Positions 47,257-54,386 of a stretch of 64,000 bases of DNA are shown piece by piece. Numbering within the stretch: position 1 is the first letter of the stretch; each line of letters opens with the position of its first letter. The stretch spans positions 434,001-498,000 of the forward strand of contig NZ_CP031513.1 of NCBI RefSeq assembly GCF_003522965.1, written 5' to 3'. Made by a program: the position numbers and the translations under genes. This DNA comes from Bombilactobacillus bombi (GTDB lineage Bacteria > Bacillota > Bacilli > Lactobacillales > Lactobacillaceae). The notes beneath the pieces were generated by a model. It was not told the origin of the DNA. It made no database searches and saw only the letters and a program-made list of their open reading frames with translations.

Positions 47257-47740
47257 ATTTTTTCATAAAGATAATAATATTACTGAACCACTACAAGTTG
47301 TGGCAGCAGGTGAAGTTATTGAATTAAGTGAAGTATCAGATCCTGTGTTTTCACAAAAAATGATGGGTGAAGGTTTTGGTGTGCATCCTACTGCTGGTGA
47401 AATTTATGCACCTACGGCAGGTAAAATAACGATGGTTGCCGATACTAAACATGGTTTGGGACTAACTTCAAGCAGTGGTTTAGAAATTTTACTACACATG
47501 GGTATCGATACGGTTGAATTAAAGGGAGTTCCTTTTAAGATTAATGTTAATGTTGGCGAAGAAGTTCAAGCTGGTCAACTTCTTGGTCAAATGAATATTG
47601 AAGCTATTGAGTCTGCTGGCAAAGATCCAACAATTATGGTTGTTATTACGAATACTGCAGAAGTTATTAGTAAACTAACAACAAATGTTGGTAATAAAAC
47701 AAATGGTGATGTGGCAGCTGAAGTAACAATAAAATCATAA
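47249..47740 (+). CDS. PTS glucose-family EIIA protein
   Basis: 163 residues, overlapping the HAD gene by 8 nt with GGAGG upstream. EIIA-Glc (Crr) fold: the substrate of HPr is His83 in LLHMGIDTVELKG, preceded by FGVHPTAGEIYAPTAGKI. It supplies phosphate to the EIICB protein upstream. The C-terminal tail is Asn/Thr-rich. Confidence 0.93.
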   Translation: MFKFFHKDNNITEPLQVVAAGEVIELSEVSDPVFSQKMMGEGFGVHPTAGEIYAPTAGKITMVADTKHGLGLTSSSGLEILLHMGIDTVELKGVPFKINVNVGEEVQAGQLLGQMNIEAIESAGKDPTIMVVITNTAEVISKLTTNVGNKTNGDVAAEVTIKS

Positions 47741-48192
47741 TTATTAGACAATACTTGGTAATATAATACTCGAATAATTTCTTTAAAACTGATTGTCTAT
47801 CAAATATCAAAATAAGTAGTATTCGGATTTATAACAAATATTAGGCTAGTTTGTTTAAAATACGTAAAGAGTAAATTAAAAATCAAAAAGCAAAAACCAA
47901 AATAATAAGAAAATGGTTTTTGCTTTTTTAGTAGTTTGCTTATGAAACTTAAGAAGTTTTAAAGTGTTTGAATTTTTTGTTACATTTCATTTATGCTAGT
48001 CCTTTTTGAATAGTTACATATTAAAATTCCTTTTCTTTTTTGCTGATTATCACGACGTGAAATAGTTGACCCAAATAATGACAAAAAAATTATTTAATTA
48101 AACATCACCTTTAACTTTATTCAATTAATATTAAGTTTATTAAAATAAAAACTTATGTTATAATTGCTAAAATTAAGTAGGGAGGTGGTGTT
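47741..48192. other. Intergenic region with inverted repeats and a promoter
   Basis: No gene seen. It contains an inverted pair TAGACAAT (47745-47752)/ATTGTCTA (47792-47799) and a terminator at 47885-47928. An 11-bp palindrome TCACGACGTGA lies at 48050-48060. The extended -10 TGTTATAAT (48156-48164) serves the next gene, whose promoter region carries TAAGTTT/AAACTTA arms. Confidence 0.5.
47885..47929 (+). terminator. Intrinsic terminator of the PTS operon
   Basis: Perfect 15-bp arms: AAAAAGCAAAAACCA (47885-47899) and its complement (47914-47928) ending in T6. It lies about 145 nt past the EIIA stop. Confidence 0.8.
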
Positions 48193-48468
48193 TTGGATTG
48201 GTTTTTATTACTAACACCTGATGAGCAAGAGTTTATTCATCAACTAGTTTTGAAATCAGGATCACTAAAGAAATTAGCATCTTTTTATCAAGTTAGTTAT
48301 CCAACCGTTCGTCTGCGTTTAGACCGCCTTATTGAAAAAATTAAGCTCATTGAAAATAATAAAAGTAGCAACTTTGAAGCACGTATTATGCAGTTGGTTG
48401 TAGATAAAAAATTATCATTTGATTTAGCTAAAGAAATTATTGAATTGTATAAGGAGACAGATAGATAA
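48193..48468 (+). CDS. DUF2089-like helix-turn-helix protein
   Basis: A TTG start follows GGGAGGTGG. 91 residues: LLTPDEQEFIHQLVLKSGSL, then KKLASFYQVSYPTVRLRLDR, an HTH resembling the DUF2089/sigma-like family, and a C-terminal helical part ending EIIELYKETDR. It overlaps the membrane protein gene by 1 nt. Paired DUF2089/membrane genes often act as a small regulatory unit in Firmicutes; target unknown. Confidence 0.75.
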   Translation: MDWFLLLTPDEQEFIHQLVLKSGSLKKLASFYQVSYPTVRLRLDRLIEKIKLIENNKSSNFEARIMQLVVDKKLSFDLAKEIIELYKETDR

Positions 48469-48767
48469 TGGACATCTTAATAAAGATTTTAGTTGGTATG
48501 CTATTTGTTGCTGTAATTTATTTAATTGAAAAAGCACTAGTTAGATTTTCTAAATGGTACGGCGCTGTTCCTCTAATAATATGGAGCATTTTTATCGGAT
48601 ATTTACTTTTTACTAAAGGTTTATCACAATTTTTAGGTTTGTTGGTTGTTTGGATTGTCGGGATGTCGGTGTTGGCAGAAATTTGGCAAGATGTATGGCA
48701 TAAAAAGAAGCATATACAACAAAGAGAGCTAGATAGTATGAAAGCCAAAGATTTTAAAAATAGGTAA
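48468..48767 (+). CDS. Small membrane protein paired with the DUF2089-like regulator
   Basis: 99 residues with three hydrophobic segments (about 3-20, 33-49 and 55-72) and a charged cytoplasmic tail (HKKKHIQQRELDSMKAKDF). Start codon fused to the upstream stop (TAATG), so translation is coupled. Not recognised beyond that; it may be a partner or target of the upstream HTH protein. Confidence 0.7.
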   Translation: MDILIKILVGMLFVAVIYLIEKALVRFSKWYGAVPLIIWSIFIGYLLFTKGLSQFLGLLVVWIVGMSVLAEIWQDVWHKKKHIQQRELDSMKAKDFKNR

Positions 48768-48860
48768 TAATTATTTTACTTTTTATAACATTACAAACCT
48801 GATATAACAAGAGTTTGCGTTTTACAAACCTTAAAAATTATAGTATTGTGAAAGTTAAAG

Positions 48861-48888
48861 TAATAAATACTAGATCTAGTATTTATTA
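48861..48888. repeat. Perfect 28-bp palindrome upstream of pepD
   Basis: Left half TAATAAATACTAGA (48861-48874) and its exact reverse complement (48875-48888), no spacer, centred on AGATCT. It lies 46 bp before the pepD ATG. No T run follows, which favours an operator over a terminator. Confidence 0.65.
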
Positions 48889-48933
48889 ACAATCTTTATT
48901 CACTAAAAGTAAAAATTTAAGGAGGACTTTAAG

Positions 48934-50337
48934 ATGAGTCAAATTGCTTCATCTTGTACGACAATTTTGGTCGGTAAAAAGGCGACAATTGATGGTTCGA
49001 CGATGATTGCACGGACTGAAGATCATGCCGATAAGCCCGAACCACAACAATTTATTGTAGTAGAACCAAAAGATCAGCCCCAACATTACCAAGCCAAGTT
49101 ATCTAAGTTAAATATTGATTTGCCAGATAATCCACTACGATATACTGCAACACCTGATGCAGATCGTTCACATGGCATCTGGGGTGGTTCTGGTATTAAT
49201 AGTGATAATGTGGCAATGACAGCAACAGAAACAATCACCACTAATGCTCGTGTTTTAGCTGCTGATCCATTAGTAAAGGACGGATTAGGTGAAGAAGATT
49301 TATTAACCATTGTTTTACCTTACATTCATTCCGCACAAGATGGTATCCAGCGGGTAGGGCAATTACTAGAACAATATGGCACTTATGAATCCAACGGCAT
49401 GGCCTTTGCTGATCATGATGAAGTTTGGTATTTAGAGACTTTAGGTGGACATCATTGGGCTGCCATTAAAATTCCTGAAGATGCTTATGTTGTTGCTCCT
49501 AATCGGTTGAATATTGCTGAATTTGATTTTGATAGTCCAGATGTCCGTTATTCGACAGATTTACCGCAGTTTATTGATGATTATAATCTAAATCCTGAAG
49601 GACAGACTGTTAATTTAAGACATATTTTTGGTTCTTCAACAATTAAAGACACTCACTATAATAATCCGCGGGCATGGTATGTACAAAAGTTCTTTACACC
49701 CGAGATAGAACAAAATCCGCTCGATCAAAATTTGCCTTTCATCTGTCATGCCAATCGTAAAATTAGCATTGAAGAGTTAAAGTGGGCAATGAGTTCTCAT
49801 TATGAAAATACTCCTTATGACCGTTATGGAACCGGAAGCGCTGAACAAAAAACGCTCTTTCGTCCAATTGGAATTAATCGGAATGAAGAAAGTCATATTT
49901 TACAAATTCGTAACAATGTGCCGGAAGTGGTGGCTGGTATCCAATGGTTGGGCTTTGGTCCGAATACCTTTAATACCTTTGTTCCGTTTTATACTAATAT
50001 AACAGATACACCAGCAGCTTTTCGGGATGCGAATGCTACTTACAATCCTAACAGTGCTTATTGGCTCAGTCGCACCATGGGAGTTTTAGGTGATACCAAT
50101 TATTCTTTGTACAGCGAATATCATGCCCAATTTGAGCAAAAAACTTTAGCAGAATTACGAGCAGTGATTTTAGATACTGATGTGCAAATTGAGCACTCAA
50201 AAGAGGCTGAACAATTATTAACAAAAGCTAATCAAAAGTTATCTGATATTTATATTAAAAATAGTTGGGAATTATTAGGGAATATGGTAAAATCCGGTTC
50301 CGAACGGATGCAGTTAAAATTCACTATTTTTGATTAA
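48934..50337 (+). CDS. pepD: C69-family dipeptidase (PepD)
   Basis: 467 residues with RBS AAGGAGG. Ntn-hydrolase: the N-terminal nucleophile is Cys8 in [16 protein letters not shown], followed by [13 protein letters not shown] and [20 protein letters not shown]. Lactobacilli encode several of these cytoplasmic dipeptidases for casein- or peptide-derived nitrogen. It is monocistronic between a 28-bp palindrome and a strong terminator. Confidence 0.93.
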   Translation: MSQIASSCTTILVGKKATIDGSTMIARTEDHADKPEPQQFIVVEPKDQPQHYQAKLSKLNIDLPDNPLRYTATPDADRSHGIWGGSGINSDNVAMTATETITTNARVLAADPLVKDGLGEEDLLTIVLPYIHSAQDGIQRVGQLLEQYGTYESNGMAFADHDEVWYLETLGGHHWAAIKIPEDAYVVAPNRLNIAEFDFDSPDVRYSTDLPQFIDDYNLNPEGQTVNLRHIFGSSTIKDTHYNNPRAWYVQKFFTPEIEQNPLDQNLPFICHANRKISIEELKWAMSSHYENTPYDRYGTGSAEQKTLFRPIGINRNEESHILQIRNNVPEVVAGIQWLGFGPNTFNTFVPFYTNITDTPAAFRDANATYNPNSAYWLSRTMGVLGDTNYSLYSEYHAQFEQKTLAELRAVILDTDVQIEHSKEAEQLLTKANQKLSDIYIKNSWELLGNMVKSGSERMQLKFTIFD

Positions 50338-50338
50338 T

Positions 50339-50385
50339 AAAAATCCTTTGAACGTCCTGTAAGGACAACTCAAAGGATTTTTTTA
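50339..50385. terminator. Bidirectional terminator after pepD
   Basis: AAATCCTTTGA (50341-50351) pairs with TCAAAGGATTT (50370-50380), T7 follows. An inner GTCCT/AGGAC stem extends it. Shared with the convergent S24-like gene. Confidence 0.9.
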
Positions 50386-51036
50386 TAGATTAACTGTATA
50401 AGTAAGCACTTTGCCCAAAATTTTAATGTTTTGTGTTTGCTTTATGCGGTAATTTAGTTCATCAATAAGGTTATTAAATGAATTAGGCCGAAATGAAATT
50501 ATTTGTGTTTTTGAATCATAATAATAGTTTCTAATCCCAAATCCATTATCATTTTGAAAAATAATAATATCGCCGTTAGCTAATTCATGCCAATTTTTAA
50601 TTTTTTTAACTGCAATTAATGATTTTTTTGGAATAATTTTATTCATGGTCTCAGAGTTAACACGGGTAATAAAAATATTTTTATCGCCGGCATATTTACC
50701 TAAGAAATCACTTGATAATGCGATATGGCGCACATTAGATTGGGTAAGATGATCAACATCTTTAGGGTAATTGTCAGATAAATCATAATAGGTATAATAA
50801 GAAACGCTAATATGGGGCTGATTATTCGGTTGTGAACGCATGAATAATTCTTGAGGTGTTGTCCCTAAGGCAGCAGCGTATTTGGATATTCCTTTTTCAC
50901 TCAGTGCACGTTTCTGATTTTCATAATTTGATACTGTATTTTGACTATAACCCGTCAACTTTCCTAATTCAGTTTGAGTGAGATTTTTTTCTTTTCGAAT
51001 CTCTTTAATGATGGGCCCCAAGGTGTTTTCTCCCAT
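50383..51036 (-). CDS. XRE/S24-like repressor with altered catalytic dyad
   Basis: The ATG at 51036 follows AAGGAAG; an ATG at 51057 precedes that RBS. 217 residues: HTH (about 5-60: NLTQTELGKLTGYSQNTVSN) and a C-terminal S24 fold (about 95-215). The serine box reads RVNSETMNK (Ser128), but the position expected to hold the general-base Lys appears as Arg in FGIRNYY. If so, it cannot self-cleave normally. It resembles prophage CI repressors but no other phage genes are present; it faces a Cro-like gene. Confidence 0.82.
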   Translation of the reverse strand: MGENTLGPIIKEIRKEKNLTQTELGKLTGYSQNTVSNYENQKRALSEKGISKYAAALGTTPQELFMRSQPNNQPHISVSYYTYYDLSDNYPKDVDHLTQSNVRHIALSSDFLGKYAGDKNIFITRVNSETMNKIIPKKSLIAVKKIKNWHELANGDIIIFQNDNGFGIRNYYYDSKTQIISFRPNSFNNLIDELNYRIKQTQNIKILGKVLTYTVNL

Positions 51037-51194
51037 CTTGTCACTTCCTTTTTTCATTGGATATTTTTATCTCTTTTATTGGCTTTACGAGAAAAAGATA
51101 TCACAAATAGCAAAAAACTACAAATTTATTTTTCACTATTGACATTTTCTATCACTATATGAGATATTAAAGATGGAAAGAAGAGGTGATAAAA
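51037..51194. promoter_or_regulatory. Divergent promoter region of the second repressor/Cro-like pair
   Basis: TTGACA (51139-51144) followed 18 bp later by GATATT fits the plus-strand gene. TATCAC occurs twice, near 51098 and 51151; the second copy lies in an imperfect palindrome running to GAGATA. These are candidate operator half-sites only. Confidence 0.4.
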
Positions 51195-51428
51195 TTGGCT
51201 GATAAAAAAGAATTAAAAGAGGAATTATTACAACCAAAAACCCATGTGCGCCAAGAGCGTTTAGCTCACGAATATAGCACAAGTGAAATGGCATCATTAA
51301 TTGGTTTAAAAAATCGGCGGCAATATGAACAAAAAGAAAAAGGTAAAGCCCCATTTCATGATTATGAAATGTTAATTATTGCCCATAAATTTAAAAAGAG
51401 TATTATGTATTTATTTTATGAATATTAA
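51195..51428 (+). CDS. Small Cro-like HTH protein
   Basis: The TTG at 51195 is set by AGAGGTGAT, giving 77 residues. The core is RQERLAHEYSTSEMASLIGL then KNRRQYEQKEKGKAPFHDYE, a degenerate HTH_3 domain resembling phage Cro/antirepressor-type proteins of lactobacilli. Divergent from the S24-like repressor, which makes a lone immunity-style switch. Confidence 0.72.
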   Translation: MADKKELKEELLQPKTHVRQERLAHEYSTSEMASLIGLKNRRQYEQKEKGKAPFHDYEMLIIAHKFKKSIMYLFYEY

Positions 51429-51546
51429 TAATTAGTCCTGTCAGATAATTTTAGTAATTACAAATTATGCATTGATATTACGTTTTACATATTTGTTGAT
51501 TACTAAAAAGGCATCTAGGTGTATAATATAGTTCCTTGGCAGGGGC

Positions 51547-51580
51547 AAAAAAGGCCGCGATTTGATTCGCGGTCTTTTTA
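51547..51580. terminator. Bidirectional terminator between the Cro-like gene and ybaK
   Basis: A run of A then GGCCGCGA (51553-51560), TTTGAT loop, TCGCGGTC (51567-51574), TTTTT. It overlaps the ybaK stop codon. Confidence 0.85.
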
Positions 51581-52085
51581 TTCGGGTTGATTGATGGCAA
51601 AATCTCCAAATTTACCATCGACTAATTGAGCAATTTCTTTAGCGTTAACGATAACTGAACGACCAATTTTTCCGGCTGATACCGCAATTTCTTGGTCCAG
51701 CAGAGCCTGATTATCAAAGTAAATCGGATAATTATGCTGTTCCCGAATACCAATAGGACTATTGGCTCCATGTTCAAAGCCAGAAGTTTTCTTTAAATCT
51801 TTTAAAGGAACCATGCCAACTTTTTTATTATTAGATAATTGGGCGAACATCTTATAGCTAATATGCATATTGAGTGGAATAACTCCAACTAATGGTCCCG
51901 TTTTATTGCCAGTTAAAACTAAAGTTTTATAAATTTTTACTTTTGGAGGTGCTTGGTTAGGAACAATTTGTTCTACGTCACCTTGTTTTTCGGTAATAAA
52001 ATTTAAAGGTTGGTATTGAATGTTATTTTTATCAAGAATTTTTTCAACTAAAGTTTTTTGGTAATGCTGTTTTTTTTTTGCTCAT
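51578..52085 (-). pseudogene. ybaK: YbaK/EbsC-type Cys-tRNA(Pro) deacylase, out of frame at an A10 tract
   Basis: An ATG at 52085 with GAGGT encodes Met-Ser, then ten A (52070-52079 on plus as T10). As sequenced, translation stops after about 13 codons. Removing one A continues as QHYQKTLVEKILDKNNIQ into the intact body (VGVIPLNMHISYK; GMVPLKDLKKTSGFEHGANS; SAGKIGRSVIV). There is no alternative in-frame start before the first Met of the body. The family hydrolyses Cys-tRNA-Pro. It could be a sequencing error, a phase-variable tract or polymerase-slippage-dependent expression. Confidence 0.85.
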
Positions 52086-52169
52086 AATAACCTCGTTTTG
52101 ATTTATTATTTTACCCACTAACATTATAATATAATAAATAAAAACTGAATTATGTGAAGAGGAAAGATC

Positions 52170-52367
52170 ATGTTTGGATTTCATAAAAAAGATCGACTGG
52201 ATTTAAATCAACACGATTTTGAAAAGATTACGGCTCAACTGCGACGAGACAGTCGCCAAATGGCTAAAGCACAAAAGCAATTTAGAAAGTTAGTTAAAGT
52301 ATATCCATCTTCAAATACACAAAAAGCCAAAAAAGAGGATCATTCTTCTGAAAATAAATCTGAATAA
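52170..52367 (+). CDS. Small basic hypothetical protein upstream of prmA
   Basis: 65 residues behind GAGGAAAG. MFGFHKKDRLDLNQHDFEKI, then a helical, Lys/Gln-rich stretch with RRDSRQMAKAQKQFRKLVKV and a Ser/Lys/Glu tail. No family recognised. It lies 9 nt before prmA and is probably cotranscribed. TATAAT at 52125-52130 is a likely -10. Confidence 0.6.
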   Translation: MFGFHKKDRLDLNQHDFEKITAQLRRDSRQMAKAQKQFRKLVKVYPSSNTQKAKKEDHSSENKSE

Positions 52368-52376
52368 GGGGCAACC

Positions 52377-53237
52377 ATGGAAAAAAATTGGAGTCAGCTA
52401 CAAATATTAACTAATCCTGAAAATTTTGAATTAGTGACTAATGCCTTAATCATCCAACAAATTACGGGCATTGAAAATCTTAACCATGATCGTGGATTAG
52501 CAATTTATTTACCTAGTGAGCAGTTAACAAAAGATTGGTGTCACCAATTACAAATCACCTTAAACCAATTAGGTTTAACAGATTCGGCATATCAATTACA
52601 AATTATCGCCAATGTGAATATGCATTGGGGACAAAATTGGGCGCCATATTATCAACCTGTTCGTATTTCACATTTTATGTCTATTATTCCTAGTTGGCAA
52701 AAAGACTTAGTCCAAAGTCCTTATGATATTCTCATGGATCCCCAGGAATCTTTTGGTAGTGGTGAACATGCGACTACTAAGCTTTGCTTACAAGCGCTAG
52801 AAGAAGTTGTCAATCACCAAGAATCTTTAATTGATGTAGGTACAGGAACTGGTATTTTGGCAATTGCAGCCGCTAAATTAGGCGTTAAAACCCTTTATGG
52901 CTATGATATTTCGGATGAAGCCATTGTGGTAGCCCAGAAAAATTTTAATTTGAATTGCCCCCAAGAAAAGTTTCAAGTGGCGATTAATTCGTTACTAGAT
53001 AATATAACTAACAGCGCTGAGATTATTACAGCTAATATGTTAGAAGAACCCATTAGAGCTTTAATTCCACAATTAGCACCGCATTTAAAAGCGAAAGGGC
53101 ATGTGATTATTTCAGGTATTTTGGAAACTAAAATTGCAACTATTACTCAGCTTTTAAAACAAGAACACCTTGCCATCATTAAAACTAGTGCAGCACAAGG
53201 ATGGGGCTGTATAATTGCTCAAAAGGAGCGCGGATAA
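52377..53237 (+). CDS. prmA: Ribosomal protein L11 methyltransferase
   Basis: 286 residues with the PrmA-specific linker DPQESFGSGEHATTKLCLQA (near 121) followed by the SAM motif DVGTGTGILAIAAAKLG (near 153) and ITANMLEEPI near 220. The C-terminus ends AQGWGCIIAQK. Its stop overlaps the rsmE start by 1 nt. Trimethylates L11. Confidence 0.95.
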   Translation: MEKNWSQLQILTNPENFELVTNALIIQQITGIENLNHDRGLAIYLPSEQLTKDWCHQLQITLNQLGLTDSAYQLQIIANVNMHWGQNWAPYYQPVRISHFMSIIPSWQKDLVQSPYDILMDPQESFGSGEHATTKLCLQALEEVVNHQESLIDVGTGTGILAIAAAKLGVKTLYGYDISDEAIVVAQKNFNLNCPQEKFQVAINSLLDNITNSAEIITANMLEEPIRALIPQLAPHLKAKGHVIISGILETKIATITQLLKQEHLAIIKTSAAQGWGCIIAQKERG

Positions 53238-53998
53238 TGCAACAAATTTTTCTTAATCAAACATTAGATGCAAACCAATCTTTAACACTAGCTGATGATT
53301 ATTTTCAGCATTTAATTAAGGTGTTACGCTTACAAATTAATGATCAATTTTGGGTGGTTGATGCAGTTCAAAATACTTTTAAAGCACAAATTACTGCCAT
53401 TAATGCTAGGGATTTTCAAGTATCATTGACAGCACAATCTCGCGCCTATAGTGAGTTGCCTGTAAAAACAATAATTGCTTGTGCCTTATCTAAAAAGGAT
53501 AAAGTTGATTGGATTACTCAAAAGGCTACTGAATTAGGAGCCCATGAAATTATTTTTTTTAAATCACAATATTCAATTATGAAATGGTCAGATACTGTAG
53601 TTTCTAAAAAATTAACTCGACTTAATCAAATTGCGCTGAATGCAGCTCAACAAGCGCATCGGCTGTTTGTGCCTCAAGTACATTATTTTGCTACTTTAGA
53701 GCAGCTAATAGCTACTAAAAGTGCAGATTTTTGCTTGGTGGCTTATGAAGAAGCAGCTAAACAAAATGAAAGCAGCAACTTAGCCGCCGCTTTGCACACT
53801 ATTAATCCACAACAGTCAATTTTTTGTCTATTTGGTCCTGAAGGCGGGTTTACGGTTGAAGAAATCGCGCAATTGAGGCAAAATGATTATAATCCATGTG
53901 GTTTAGGGCCGAGAATTTTACGTGCAGAGACAGCACCTTTGTATTTTTTAAGTGCATTGTCATATCAAATTGAATTAGATAAGGATCTTTCAAAGTGA
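53237..53998 (+). CDS. rsmE: 16S rRNA (uracil1498-N3)-methyltransferase
   Basis: The ATG at 53237 follows AAAGGAGCG. 253 residues: an N-terminal PUA-like domain (DDYFQHLIKVLRLQ) and a SPOUT methyltransferase domain with LFGPEGGFTVEEI (near 195) and LGPRILRAETAPLYFLSAL at the C-terminus. The prmA-rsmE pair is conserved in Firmicutes. Confidence 0.95.
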   Translation: MQQIFLNQTLDANQSLTLADDYFQHLIKVLRLQINDQFWVVDAVQNTFKAQITAINARDFQVSLTAQSRAYSELPVKTIIACALSKKDKVDWITQKATELGAHEIIFFKSQYSIMKWSDTVVSKKLTRLNQIALNAAQQAHRLFVPQVHYFATLEQLIATKSADFCLVAYEEAAKQNESSNLAAALHTINPQQSIFCLFGPEGGFTVEEIAQLRQNDYNPCGLGPRILRAETAPLYFLSALSYQIELDKDLSK

Positions 53999-54336
53999 AA
54001 ATAAAAATATTAAAATTTTGGCATTCTGCCTACTGCAAAATTGTTTTATTAGCATTATTAATCGCTGTTACTTTGCCATTAATTGCCAGTAGCTTTCATC
54101 TAGGCAAATCTTGGCGAATTGGCCTAATATTTATAATTATAAATATTAGTGTTTCCATTGTTATGGGCAGATGGATAAAAAAATCTCATCAGCCTAAATG
54201 GACTTTTGGTATTTTTCCCGGTGCTTTTTTATTTTTAGTATTGATTCATTATACACTCAGTATTTATGCGTATTTGTTCTTCTTTTTATATATACTAGTT
54301 GAATATTTAGCTTTTCTTTTGACCAAAAAATATTAA
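53995..54336 (+). CDS. Small integral membrane protein
   Basis: A GTG start overlaps the rsmE stop (GTGA). 113 residues, about four transmembrane helices with short basic loops (GRWIKKSHQPKW). Ends at the relA promoter. No family recognised; its place between rsmE and relA is shared by small membrane proteins in some lactobacilli. Confidence 0.65.
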   Translation: MKIKILKFWHSAYCKIVLLALLIAVTLPLIASSFHLGKSWRIGLIFIIINISVSIVMGRWIKKSHQPKWTFGIFPGAFLFLVLIHYTLSIYAYLFFFLYILVEYLAFLLTKKY

Positions 54337-54348
54337 AATGATTATAAT
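54319..54348 (+). promoter_or_regulatory. Promoter of relA
   Basis: TTGACC (54319-54324), 18-bp spacer, TATAAT (54343-54348). It lies over the end of the upstream membrane gene. Confidence 0.7.
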
Positions 54349-54386
54349 ATTTTAATTTATAATATTGTGAAAGTTGGTGGTGGGAG

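Noticed and set aside
33420-51500. Defence system (CRISPR-Cas, restriction-modification, Abi, toxin-antitoxin) in the accessory region
   Set aside because: No signature nuclease, methyltransferase, helicase or toxin motifs were found; only regulators, a metallopeptidase and unrecognised fragments.
51522-51575. Promoter-terminator unit encoding a very small RNA
   Set aside because: TATAAT at 51522-51527 lacks a -35 at proper spacing, and the terminator is already explained by the Cro-like gene and ybaK on either side.
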